The notes: generated by a model from the letters alone, not told the origin. Numbered from the stretch's first letter, positions 1 through 6,558 are shown. The stretch is 9,053 bases of DNA from an uncultured Campylobacter sp. (GCF_937997465.1 NZ_CALKTQ010000272.1:1-9053); one strand, 5' to 3'. Numbers and translations: made by a program.

Positions 1-54
1 ACCGCCGACCCACTGCTTACAAGGCAGTAGCTCTACCAACTGAGCTACACCAGC
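1..54 (-). tRNA. tRNA-Thr (anticodon TGT), 3' part cut by window edge
   Basis: Read on the minus strand from 54, this begins with acceptor arm GCTGGTG, then TA, D-arm GCTC/GAGC around AGTTGGTA, and a perfect anticodon stem ACTGC/GCAGT around the loop CTTGTAA. The anticodon TGT is at 21-19 and decodes ACA (threonine). The variable loop and the first T-stem bases (GGCGG) are present. The TPsiC loop, the rest of the T stem and the 3' acceptor strand lie beyond position 1. A strong promoter lies just upstream (70-105). In many proteobacteria a tRNA-Thr(TGT) leads a tRNA cluster upstream of tuf; whether that holds here cannot be seen. Confidence 0.93.
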
Positions 55-69
55 ATCCTTGATTTGTGA

Positions 70-105
70 AAGTTGGATTATAGCCCAATTTCTTTTCAAA
101 GTCAA
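70..105 (-). promoter_or_regulatory. Sigma-70-type promoter of the tRNA-Thr gene
   Basis: On the minus strand TTGACT (105-100) is followed by exactly 17 nt and then TATAAT (82-77). Transcription would start near 70, about 16 nt before the mature tRNA 5' end at 54. Both hexamers are near consensus and optimally spaced. This is notable because Campylobacter promoters usually lack a conserved -35 element. Confidence 0.8.
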
Positions 106-136
106 GCTTTTTTTTAAAATTTTTGGAAATAAGGAT

Positions 137-171
137 AAAAAATTAGAATTTAGTCGCACATGCAAGCTAAA
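137..171 (-). terminator. Weak intrinsic terminator candidate after the SPOR-like gene
   Basis: Just past the stop codon at 174-176, on the minus strand, TTTAG (171-167) can pair with CTAAA (153-149). Inside, TTGC/GCGA pairs (one G-U) around an ATGT loop, with one bulged base. A run of six T (142-137) follows after a 6-nt gap. The low-GC stem and the gap before the T tract make it a weak terminator. It would separate the gene at 174-614 from the tRNA transcript. Confidence 0.35.
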
Positions 172-173
172 TT

Positions 174-614
174 TTAGCCCATTGGCTCCGGTGCCTCTTT
201 AAAAAATAGGTCCGACTTCTTTCTTAATCCTCGTTTTTTCGGCATAGTTACGTCTTTTTCTTCTGCAGTGGTTTTAGAATCAGGGTCGCCTTTATAGTCG
301 TTATTTTCGCTTTTTACCATCCCAGCATATGCCTCTTTGTATCCTGCGGATTTTATTTTATTAATTAAAATTTTAATTTTTTCTCCACTTAGAGGCTGTG
401 TTTTTATCGCGATGGCACGGTATCTACCAAATTTACCACTAACGACCTTTTCGACGCCCTCAAGGTTGCCTACTTTTTTTTCAACGGCCACTCGCACGCT
501 TTCTATTGCCTTTTCGCTTACGTCGTCGCCAAAAGCGCTCACAAAAATATGATATTCGTCGTTTGCAAGCAAGGCGCTAAAAAACATCATAATAACGAAT
601 ATCACCTTTTTCAC
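174..614 (-). CDS. Secreted SPOR-like protein of unknown function
   Basis: A 146-aa protein starting at GTG (614-612), chosen because AAGGA (625-621) sits 6 nt upstream. Residues 1-17 form a signal peptide (MKK, then a hydrophobic core, ending SALLA before N18), so the protein is probably periplasmic or envelope-bound. Residues about 20-100 have the rhythm of a SPOR-like fold: strand YHIFVSAF, helix, a Gly-containing turn near 60-63, strand YRAIAIK, a helix with a conserved-looking KSAGYKEAYAG end. SPOR domains bind peptidoglycan; that role is inferred from pattern only. The tail from about 103 is charged, Lys/Glu rich and probably disordered. It has its own likely promoter, and by position it may correspond to C. 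jejuni Cj0990c (memory, not checked). Confidence 0.75.
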   Translation of the reverse strand: MKKVIFVIMMFFSALLANDEYHIFVSAFGDDVSEKAIESVRVAVEKKVGNLEGVEKVVSGKFGRYRAIAIKTQPLSGEKIKILINKIKSAGYKEAYAGMVKSENNDYKGDPDSKTTAEEKDVTMPKKRGLRKKSDLFFKEAPEPMG

Positions 615-660
615 GAAATTTCCTTAGGATATTTATCAAATTTTACAGTATCGACCGACC

Positions 661-674
661 GTCTTATCATTATA
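661..674 (-). promoter_or_regulatory. Promoter candidate for the SPOR-like gene
   Basis: A perfect TATAAT (minus strand, 674-669) lies in the 91-nt gap upstream of the GTG start at 614, preceded by a T-rich tract (about 690-677, seven T in a row) and no recognisable -35 box. This is the usual Campylobacter sigma-70 arrangement. A start near 661 would leave a leader of about 47 nt. Confidence 0.55.
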
Positions 675-705
675 CAACAAAAAAATATAAACTTACCGTC
701 AAACT

Positions 706-1959
706 CTATCCAAGCACCCTTGCGATTAACTCTATCGGGTTCTCGCATTTTACGTCTGAGCCACCGATATGTAGCGCATTTGAAATTTGCATTTTACAGG
801 CGCTACACTCTGCGCTTACGATCTTTGCACCCGAGTTTTTTATCATCTCGGATTTTTTTTGTCCGGCCGCGCGGCTTAGATGATATTTTTCAGACTGCAT
901 CGTCACGCCGCCAAAACCGCAGCACTCGTTTGGATCTTCCATTTCGGTCATTTCGTAGTTTTGAGCGAGCAGTTTGCGAGGCTCTTTAAATACGCCTTGC
1001 ATTTTTCTGGCATGACAAGGGTCGTGATAGGTCACGGAGATCAAATTTTTGCCTTTTTTAGCCAAAATTTCAGCCAAATTCGTAAATTTTTCAAAGTACT
1101 CCGTCGCTAAAAATATCTTCTTACTCACCGCCTTTGCACGCTCTCGCCAATGCTCATCATCATGAAAGAAGTGCTCGTAGTCGATCTTTATCATCGCCGA
1201 ACAAGTAGCCTCCGGCACGATGATGGCGTCTAGCTCGCCCAGCATTTTTTCAAAATACTCTATATTTCGCTTTGCCAAAACCTCGACCGTCGCAAAATCC
1301 CCCGTAAAATACGCCGGCGCGCCGCAACAGGCCTGCTTTTTCATCAAATTTAAATTTAGCCCAAGCTCGCGGGCGATCTTAACGAGAGCCTCGCCGATGC
1401 CCGTATACGCATAGTTTCCCATACAGCCGATAAAAACGCCGATGGTTTTATCGCCGCCGTTATCGATAAACTCGGCGTGCGAGTTTAAAAAGCTCTTTTT
1501 GCTAGCGGTTGGCAAAAGCCGCTCTTTTTTCACCATCGGCAGGCTAAATCTCGGGCTCATCGCACCTTCGCGGATCTTAAACGCGCAGCTTTGAAACACG
1601 TAGCCCAGCCTCGCACAAAAGTCCATCACCGCGCGGTGGCGTAGTAGCCAAAAAAACGCCTTTTTATACCACGCGATGCCAAATTTTTCCGCGATATCGC
1701 GGCGAACGTTTTCTATCGCCGTATCCACGCGCAATGAGTTTGGGCAGACCTCGACGCAGCTCGTGCACAAAAAACAGCTCTCAAAGATATTTTTCGCGCT
1801 TTTATCGAGCTTTAGCTCGCCGCGCTCATAGGCCCCCACGAGATCTAAAAAACCGCGCGGAGAGGTTGTTTCGTCGGAGTTTATCTTGTGGATCGTGCAG
1901 ACTTGGATGCATTTGCCGCATTTTACGCATTTATCTGAAATTTCGCTAAATTTAAACAT
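706..1959 (-). CDS. (Fe-S)-binding CCG-domain oxidoreductase subunit, GlcF/GlpC-like
   Basis: A 417-aa, apparently soluble protein. It has two N-terminal 4Fe-4S motifs: C11-C14-C17-C21 and C62-C65-C68-C72, the latter followed by Pro. Two cysteine-rich CCG domains follow. Domain 1 has C179, C211-C212-G and C253, but Met where the last CxxC cysteine is expected. Domain 2 is complete: C315 (HDPCH), C346-C347-G and C385-x2-C388. This is the plan of glycolate oxidase GlcF, G3P dehydrogenase GlpC and heterodisulfide reductase subunits, which pass electrons between flavin or thiol partners and quinones. No partner dehydrogenase (GlcD, GlpA) is adjacent; instead hemN ends only 7 nt upstream. As I recall, H. 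pylori HP0666 ('glpC') also adjoins hemN. A redox role with HemN is inferred. The specific substrate cannot be read from the sequence, so I give no symbol. Confidence 0.88.
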   Translation of the reverse strand: MFKFSEISDKCVKCGKCIQVCTIHKINSDETTSPRGFLDLVGAYERGELKLDKSAKNIFESCFLCTSCVEVCPNSLRVDTAIENVRRDIAEKFGIAWYKKAFFWLLRHRAVMDFCARLGYVFQSCAFKIREGAMSPRFSLPMVKKERLLPTASKKSFLNSHAEFIDNGGDKTIGVFIGCMGNYAYTGIGEALVKIARELGLNLNLMKKQACCGAPAYFTGDFATVEVLAKRNIEYFEKMLGELDAIIVPEATCSAMIKIDYEHFFHDDEHWRERAKAVSKKIFLATEYFEKFTNLAEILAKKGKNLISVTYHDPCHARKMQGVFKEPRKLLAQNYEMTEMEDPNECCGFGGVTMQSEKYHLSRAAGQKKSEMIKNSGAKIVSAECSACKMQISNALHIGGSDVKCENPIELIARVLG

Positions 1960-1966
1960 TTTCGCA

Positions 1967-3328
1967 TCAAACCGTTTTTGAAAATCGGCGTAAATTTTCA
2001 GGTATTTTTTTCAAATACGCGTCAAAACACATCGCGATATTTCGTATGATCAGCGTGCCCGTCTCGTTTACGCTGATTTTTTCAGGCGTTACGGTTACAA
2101 ATTCACTCAAATTTTCAAGCTCGACCAAATCATCCTTAAAATACTCGAAAAATTTGATGCCAAATTTAGCCTCGACAGCCTTGATATCAAGAGCAAAGTT
2201 GCTCATCAGGCTCATTATCACGGCTTTTCTGATTAGATCGTCGCCAGTTAGATAGATACCCTTGCAATACGGCAAAACACCGCTATCTAGGGCTTTTTCG
2301 TATTCGTCCATGTCCTTGAAATTTTGAGCGTAGTATCTTTGTCCCTCGCCGATGCTAGTTAGTCCGATGCCGATTAGATCGGCTCCGCCCTTGGTCGTGT
2401 AGCCTTGGAAGTTACGATGAAGCGTACCGTTAGCTAGCGCGACGAAAAGCTCGTCGCCGGGTTTTGCAAAGTGATCCATACCGATCATTTTGTAGCCGTT
2501 TTTGATAAAAAACTCGGCCGTGTATTTTAAAATTTCAAGCTTGGTTTTAGGGCTAGGTAGCGTAGCTTCGTCAAATTTACGCATAGATTTTTTTATCCAC
2601 GGCACATGCGCATAGTTAAACACCGCCAGACGGTCGGGAGACAGCGTCAGAGCCTTATCAAGCGTCGCTTTAAAGCTCTCTAGCGTCTGATACGGCAGGC
2701 CGTAGATCAGGTCCATATTTATCGAGTTGATACCCTTAGCGCGAGCCATATCCACGGCGTTTTTGGTGATCTCGTAGGGCTGGATGCGGTGGATCTCCTT
2801 TTGCACGCGCTCGTCAAAGTCCTGCACGCCGTAGCTAACGCGGTTAAAGCCGTGAGAGACGAGCACGTCAAGCTGCTCGCGGGTTAAAAATCTCGGGTCG
2901 ATTTCGCAGCTGATTTCAGCCTCGGGCGAGAAGTTTTTAAATTTAGCCTTTATCATTTTGATGATTTCATCTAGCTGATCTGCGCCATAGAATGTCGGAG
3001 TGCCGCCGCCAAAGTGCATTTGTAGCACGGGCGCGCTCGTGTCGAGATTTGCCGCCAGCAGATCGAGCTCTTTTTGCAGATACTGCATGTACCGCGTTTT
3101 GCGGTCCTCTTTGCTAGTATAAATTACATTGCAACCGCAAAAATAACAGGCGCTGCGGCAAAACGGCAGGTGCAAATAAAGCGAAAGCGGACGCGAGGCG
3201 TCGCGGTTTTTTAGCTCCCGCAGGTAGTCCTCGTAGCCAAATTTATCGCTAAACTCGGGCGCGGTCGGATAGCTCGTGTAGCGCGGCCCCGGGCGCGAAT
3301 ACTTCACGTAAGCGTCAAAATCTATCAT
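1967..3328 (-). CDS. hemN: Oxygen-independent coproporphyrinogen III dehydrogenase
   Basis: A 453-aa cytoplasmic radical-SAM enzyme that decarboxylates two propionates of coproporphyrinogen III to give protoporphyrinogen IX without oxygen. The cluster motif C57-x3-C61-x2-C64-x-C66 is the HemN form. GGGTP (107-111) is the SAM-binding Gly-rich strand. The N-terminal YTSYPTAPEFS (18-28), the HFAKP..DEL segment (286-294) and HRNFQGYTT (304-312) are hallmarks of true HemN, as is RNIAMCFDAYL (429-439) near the end. These separate it from HemW/HutW paralogues. Length matches the family (about 450). Its ATG overlaps the stop of the upstream gene in an ATGA, implying translational coupling, and the CCG protein follows after 7 nt. 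An oxygen-independent enzyme fits a microaerophile. Confidence 0.95.
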   Translation of the reverse strand: MIDFDAYVKYSRPGPRYTSYPTAPEFSDKFGYEDYLRELKNRDASRPLSLYLHLPFCRSACYFCGCNVIYTSKEDRKTRYMQYLQKELDLLAANLDTSAPVLQMHFGGGTPTFYGADQLDEIIKMIKAKFKNFSPEAEISCEIDPRFLTREQLDVLVSHGFNRVSYGVQDFDERVQKEIHRIQPYEITKNAVDMARAKGINSINMDLIYGLPYQTLESFKATLDKALTLSPDRLAVFNYAHVPWIKKSMRKFDEATLPSPKTKLEILKYTAEFFIKNGYKMIGMDHFAKPGDELFVALANGTLHRNFQGYTTKGGADLIGIGLTSIGEGQRYYAQNFKDMDEYEKALDSGVLPYCKGIYLTGDDLIRKAVIMSLMSNFALDIKAVEAKFGIKFFEYFKDDLVELENLSEFVTVTPEKISVNETGTLIIRNIAMCFDAYLKKIPENLRRFSKTV

Positions 3329-3816
3329 AGCGTTTTATTCCTTGCGTTTTTCATTAAATTCTGCATATCGACGAACAAATTCGGATACTGCTTTTTGATA
3401 TCTTTTACCAGTTTTTCCAAATTTACGTCGATGCTTTTTTTATTTTTATTTTTTGCGGCGATCTTACGTATCTCGTCCATCGCCACAACCCAAACGTCGG
3501 CGAAATCTATCGGTACGTTTTGCCAGATCGTCTTTTCGAGCCTTAGCTCGAAATTTTCCTTTTGGACGTTGCGGTAGGCTTCGATGAGCTGCGAGAGCGA
3601 TTTTAACGAAACCATCGTGTGTAAATTTTGATTTTCGTCAATACCAAACCAAGGCTCCACCCCGTCCCACGAGCCGCTTTTTAGGCTAAGGCTCATTTGA
3701 TTAGGATCGCTTGTCGGCACGATCTCAAATATCGTTTTTTCGCCCTCTTTTATCCCAAGCTCGCCTGAGATTTTATCTATTTTTTCGTATGTCTTTTGTA
3801 GATTTTTTTCTTTCAT
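3325..3816 (-). CDS. UPF0763/DUF2603-like conserved hypothetical protein
   Basis: A 163-aa protein without signal peptide or membrane segment, probably cytoplasmic. The first 25 residues are charged and helical. A compact beta-like middle (about 28-72) contains EPWFGIDENQNLH, then long helices with alternating charge (73-100) and a Lys-rich C-terminal half (115-163). From position between argF and hemN and from general character I assign it to UPF0763 (DUF2603), a family of unknown function restricted to Campylobacterota; the name is from memory, not a search. The ATG at 3816-3814 is preceded by AAGGAAG, which overlaps the 13-nt gap after argF. Its stop overlaps the hemN ATG (ATGA). The tight packing suggests co-expression with heme and arginine genes but does not reveal a function. 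Confidence 0.8.
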   Translation of the reverse strand: MKEKNLQKTYEKIDKISGELGIKEGEKTIFEIVPTSDPNQMSLSLKSGSWDGVEPWFGIDENQNLHTMVSLKSLSQLIEAYRNVQKENFELRLEKTIWQNVPIDFADVWVVAMDEIRKIAAKNKNKKSIDVNLEKLVKDIKKQYPNLFVDMQNLMKNARNKTL

Positions 3817-3829
3817 TTACTTCCTTAAC

Positions 3830-4759
3830 TTACCCGTTTCGCTGCCTATCGAGCCAAACCATCACGCCTTTTTGCGCGTGCAGGCGATTTTCCGCCTCAG
3901 CAAAAATCTCATCCGCATGCGCTTCAAACACGCCCTCGCTCACCTCGTATCCGCGGTAGGCAGGCAAGCAGTGTAAAAATATCGCTCTCGGCGCGGCTAA
4001 TTTCATCAAATTTTCATCCACGCAAAAACCGGCAAAATCCCTCAGGCGCTTTTCTTTTTCGGCCTCTTGCCCCATCGAGACCCAGGTATCGGTAGTGACG
4101 ACGTTAGCGCCCGAGACGGCTTCTTTTACGTCATGAGTTAGATAAATTTTAGCTCCCGAAATTTGAGCGTTTCTCATCGCTAAATTTACGACGTCGGCAT
4201 CCGGCTCGTAGCCCTTTGGCGTAGCAATCCTTAGCTTAAAGCCAAGCTTGCTAGCTAGCATCAGCCACGAGTGAGTCATGTTGTTGCCGTCGCCCACGAA
4301 CGCCGCTTTTATCTCGTCTATTTTTAGTCCGAATTCGACCGCCGTCATGAGATCGGCCATCAGCTGCGCTGGGTGAAATTTGTCGCTAAGGCCGTTTATC
4401 ACGGGTACGCGGCTAAATTTAGCAAGCTCCTCTAACGTCTCGTGGTGATTAACGCGAGCCATGATGAGATCGCACATTCGCGAGATCACGCGCGCGGTGT
4501 CTTTTATCGGCTCGCCGCGCCCGATCTGGATGTCGCTCGAGCTAAGAAACAGCGCATGCCCGCCAAGCTCGTTCATCCCCACGTCAAAACTCACGCGCGT
4601 TCTGGTCGAGCTTTTCTCAAATATCATCGCCAATTTTTGATCTTTGAGATACGGCTTAAAATCTCGCACCTTTGCCTCTTTTTTTATCTGCAAACCCAAA
4701 TTTAAAATTTCGATGATTTCATCTTTGCTAAAATCGTTTAACGTTAAAAAGTGCCGCAT
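3830..4759 (-). CDS. argF: Ornithine carbamoyltransferase
   Basis: A 309-aa cytoplasmic enzyme that condenses ornithine and carbamoyl phosphate to citrulline in arginine biosynthesis. The carbamoyl-phosphate loop STRTR is at 50-54 (usual SxRTR), with HPAQ at 129-132. The ornithine-binding segments are DTWVSMGQE (224-232) and HCLPAYRG (263-270), the latter carrying the catalytic Cys. The ornithine (SMG) loop and HCLP motif separate it from aspartate carbamoyltransferase. Length is typical. The start is supported by AAAGGGG (4770-4764) 4 nt upstream. It follows the structured 193-nt spacer after hemB and precedes the UPF0763-like gene by 13 nt. I saw no convincing ARG-box operator upstream. Confidence 0.96.
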   Translation of the reverse strand: MRHFLTLNDFSKDEIIEILNLGLQIKKEAKVRDFKPYLKDQKLAMIFEKSSTRTRVSFDVGMNELGGHALFLSSSDIQIGRGEPIKDTARVISRMCDLIMARVNHHETLEELAKFSRVPVINGLSDKFHPAQLMADLMTAVEFGLKIDEIKAAFVGDGNNMTHSWLMLASKLGFKLRIATPKGYEPDADVVNLAMRNAQISGAKIYLTHDVKEAVSGANVVTTDTWVSMGQEAEKEKRLRDFAGFCVDENLMKLAAPRAIFLHCLPAYRGYEVSEGVFEAHADEIFAEAENRLHAQKGVMVWLDRQRNG

Positions 4760-4802
4760 TTTACCCCTTTAAATTCCCAAATTTGCCCATAAAATTTACA
4801 AG

Positions 4803-4942
4803 GCGAAGTATCGCGAGATAGATTTGCTTGTTTTCTACTTCGCTACGCTTGTAGCTAAATAGAAGAAGTAAATTTCGTCCCAAGATAAGGCACATAGCCT
4901 ATCGCAGGGCGAAATTTACGAAATCAGGCAAATATACTCGCG
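4803..4942 (-). repeat. Nested inverted-repeat element filling the hemB-argF spacer
   Basis: Four pairings are visible. (1) Outer arms 4812-4827 and 4928-4942 share CGCGAG and ATTTGC in inverted orientation, with a 3-4 nt mismatch between them. (2) A long hairpin pairs GTAAATTTCG (4868-4877) with 4910-4919 perfectly, extends 3 more pairs (one G-T), and contains an inner GATAaGGC/GCCTATC stem (4884-4891/4897-4903) with a 5-nt loop. (3) A second hairpin has TACTTC (4836-4841) with GAAGTA (4865-4870) around a perfect GCTAC/GTAGC stem (4842-4846/4851-4855) with a 4-nt loop. (4) Alternatively TACTTCGC (4836-4843) pairs with GCGAAGTA (4803-4810), which excludes (3). Strand is given as the direction of hemB-argF transcription. 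No T tract follows, so it is not a simple terminator. It could be a regulatory leader, a processing element or a dispersed MITE-like repeat. Confidence 0.7.
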
Positions 4943-4948
4943 AGACAA

Positions 4949-4973
4949 GCCGCTATTTTCTTAGTAAAGCGGC
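4949..4973 (-). repeat. Short inverted repeat across the hemB stop codon
   Basis: GCCGCT (4949-4954) and AGCGGC (4968-4973) form a 6-bp GC-rich stem with a 13-nt loop spanning the hemB stop (TAG, minus strand 4955-4953). No T run follows. It directly abuts the larger structured element and may be part of the same folded mRNA segment. It could also be chance within coding sequence. Confidence 0.35.
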
Positions 4974-5924
4974 GGCTTCTTTGGCGTGGTAACTGATTAT
5001 TAAATCCGCTCCCGCCCTCTTAAATCCTACTAGCGTCTCCATCATCACGCGTTCGTAGTCAATGACGCCGGCTTTTGCCGCTGCTTTTAGTAGAGCGTAT
5101 TCGCCGCTCACGTTATACGCGCAGATCGGTAGCCTCGTCGCTTCGCGCAGATCGCGGATGATGTCTAGATACGCAAGGGCGGGCTTTACCATCAAGATAT
5201 CGGCGCCTTGCGCCTCGTCCTCCAGACTCTCGCTCACGGCTTCTAAGCGGTTTGCGCTATCCATCTGGTAGCTTTTTCTATCACCAAAGCTAGGTGCGCT
5301 TTCGGCTACGTCGCGAAACGGCCCGTAGTACGCAGAGGCAAATTTGGTCGAATACGCCATAATCGGCAAATTTTCATATCCGCTCAAATCCAGCGCCCCG
5401 CGCAAGGTAGCGATGATGCCGTCCATCATGCCGCTTGGAGCGATCATATCGGCTCCGTTTCTAGCGTGGATCAGCGCTTGTTTAGCCGAGATCTCTAGCG
5501 TCGCGTCGTTATCGACGGTCTGATGGACGTGATCTAGGATACCGCAGTGGCCGTGATCGGTGTACTCGCAAAAGCAAAGATCGGTTATCACGACTAGACC
5601 AGGAAATTTATCCTTTATCGCTCGCAGCGCGGTCGCGATGATGCCATCGTTGCTTAGAGCGTCGCTGCCTACGCTATCTTTTAGGCTCGGGATTCCAAAC
5701 AATATTACCGCTTTTATGCCTAAATTTCGCACGATTTCGCACTCTTTTAAAATTTCGTCCAAACTCATCTGAAAGACGCCCGGCATCGAGCTTATCTCTT
5801 TTTTAACGCCCTTGCCTTCGACGACAAAAAGCGGATAGATAAAATCGCTCGCCGCAACGCTAGTTTCGCGCACCATCTCCCTGATCGCGGGATTTATCCT
5901 AAGCCTTCTAAAACGTTTAAACAT
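4953..5924 (-). CDS. hemB: Porphobilinogen synthase (5-aminolevulinate dehydratase)
   Basis: A 323-aa cytoplasmic enzyme that joins two 5-aminolevulinate molecules into porphobilinogen, the second common step of tetrapyrrole synthesis. Schiff-base lysines are visible as K194 (YSTKFASAYYGPFRD) and K247 (MVKPALAYLD). The cysteine site C117-x-C119-x7-C127 in DLCFCEYTDHGHCG marks the zinc-dependent class rather than the Mg-only type with aspartates. Length fits the family (about 320-330). The ATG has AAGGAAAATT immediately upstream. It is the first gene of the minus-strand block, divergent from ribA across 61 nt, and is followed by the 193-nt structured spacer before argF. Whether argF and hemN are on the same transcript is inferred from direction and packing. 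Confidence 0.97.
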   Translation of the reverse strand: MFKRFRRLRINPAIREMVRETSVAASDFIYPLFVVEGKGVKKEISSMPGVFQMSLDEILKECEIVRNLGIKAVILFGIPSLKDSVGSDALSNDGIIATALRAIKDKFPGLVVITDLCFCEYTDHGHCGILDHVHQTVDNDATLEISAKQALIHARNGADMIAPSGMMDGIIATLRGALDLSGYENLPIMAYSTKFASAYYGPFRDVAESAPSFGDRKSYQMDSANRLEAVSESLEDEAQGADILMVKPALAYLDIIRDLREATRLPICAYNVSGEYALLKAAAKAGVIDYERVMMETLVGFKRAGADLIISYHAKEAAALLRK

Positions 5925-5943
5925 AATTTTCCTTTTACTTCGC

Positions 5944-5956
5944 TACAATTTACGCT
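5944..5956 (+). promoter_or_regulatory. Promoter candidate for ribA
   Basis: TACAAT (5944-5949) follows a T-rich tract (5927-5940) with no -35 box, the usual Campylobacter layout. A start near 5956 would give a leader of about 30 nt carrying AGGAG (5971-5975). It overlaps the hemB leader, so the two promoters lie back to back. The gap is too short for an FMN riboswitch. Confidence 0.4.
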
Positions 5957-5958
5957 TA

Positions 5959-5971
5959 GTGTAACATAATA
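5959..5971 (-). promoter_or_regulatory. Promoter candidate for hemB
   Basis: On the minus strand TATTAT (5971-5966) is a good -10 match in the 61-nt divergent region, with an A/T-rich tract (5985-5974) upstream and no clear -35. A start near 5959 gives a leader of about 34 nt ending in the hemB ribosome binding site. It overlaps the ribA ribosome binding site on the other strand. Confidence 0.4.
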
Positions 5972-5985
5972 GGAGTTAAAAATTT

Positions 5986-6558
5986 ATGAATATCGAGCTT
6001 TCAAATACGGCAAATTTACCCTCTCGTTTCGGGATATTTGAGATACAGGCCTTTAAGGAGGGCGAGAAAGAACATTTAGCGATTTACAAAAAACCGTTCG
6101 GCGAGGTCGTAAACGTCCGCATCCACTCCGAGTGCCTAACGGGCGATGCGATCGGCAGCCTAAAGTGCGACTGCCGCGACCAGCTGGAAGCCAGCCTAAA
6201 ATACATCGAGGAGCACGGCGGCATGGTGATCTATCTGCGCCAAGAGGGGCGAAATATCGGCCTACTAAACAAAGTAAACGCCTACCACCTGCAAGATGAG
6301 GGCCTGGACACCATCGAGGCAAACCACCAGCTGGGCTTTAAGGCCGACGAGCGCACGTACGAGATCGTGGATTTTATATTAAAACACTTCGGCATCGAAA
6401 AGATAAATTTGCTAACCAATAATCCGAAAAAACTGTCCGGGCTAAAGTGCGTGCAGATCGTCTCTCGCGTGCCTATCGTCATCCACGCGAACAAATTTAA
6501 CGAAAACTACCTGCGCGTGAAAAAAGAGCAGATGGGGCATATGCTAGATGAAAATTGA
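5986..6558 (+). CDS. ribA: GTP cyclohydrolase II
   Basis: A 190-aa enzyme that converts GTP to the diaminopyrimidine precursor of riboflavin, releasing formate and pyrophosphate. The zinc site is C50, C61 and C63 in HSECLTGDAIGSLKCDCR. The GTP-binding and catalytic segment is YLRQEGRNIGLLNKVNAY (83-100), with TNNPKK at 145-150. The usual RQEGRGIGL has Asn for the second Gly here, at N90. There is no fused DHBP-synthase domain, so this is a stand-alone RibA and not RibBA. AGGAG lies 10 nt upstream of the ATG, a slightly long spacing. It heads the plus-strand cluster and overlaps rsmG by 11 nt. Confidence 0.95.
   Translation: MNIELSNTANLPSRFGIFEIQAFKEGEKEHLAIYKKPFGEVVNVRIHSECLTGDAIGSLKCDCRDQLEASLKYIEEHGGMVIYLRQEGRNIGLLNKVNAYHLQDEGLDTIEANHQLGFKADERTYEIVDFILKHFGIEKINLLTNNPKKLSGLKCVQIVSRVPIVIHANKFNENYLRVKKEQMGHMLDEN

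Noticed and set aside
549..1110. Plus-strand open frames opposite the GlcF-like gene
   Set aside because: They lie antisense to a gene with clear 4Fe-4S and CCG motifs, and their translations are Arg/Ser/Phe-rich without any domain pattern.
4760..4811. ArgR operator (ARG box) upstream of argF
   Set aside because: The AT-rich stretches there are AAATTT words common throughout the window; no paired 18-bp ARG-box-like palindromes are seen.
4803..4942. Intrinsic terminator after hemB
   Set aside because: The stems are strong, but no T run follows on the hemB-argF strand, and the geometry is multi-branched rather than a simple stem-loop.
5925..5985. FMN riboswitch upstream of ribA
   Set aside because: The whole divergent gap is only 61 nt and lacks RFN-element features; it is filled by two promoters and ribosome binding sites.
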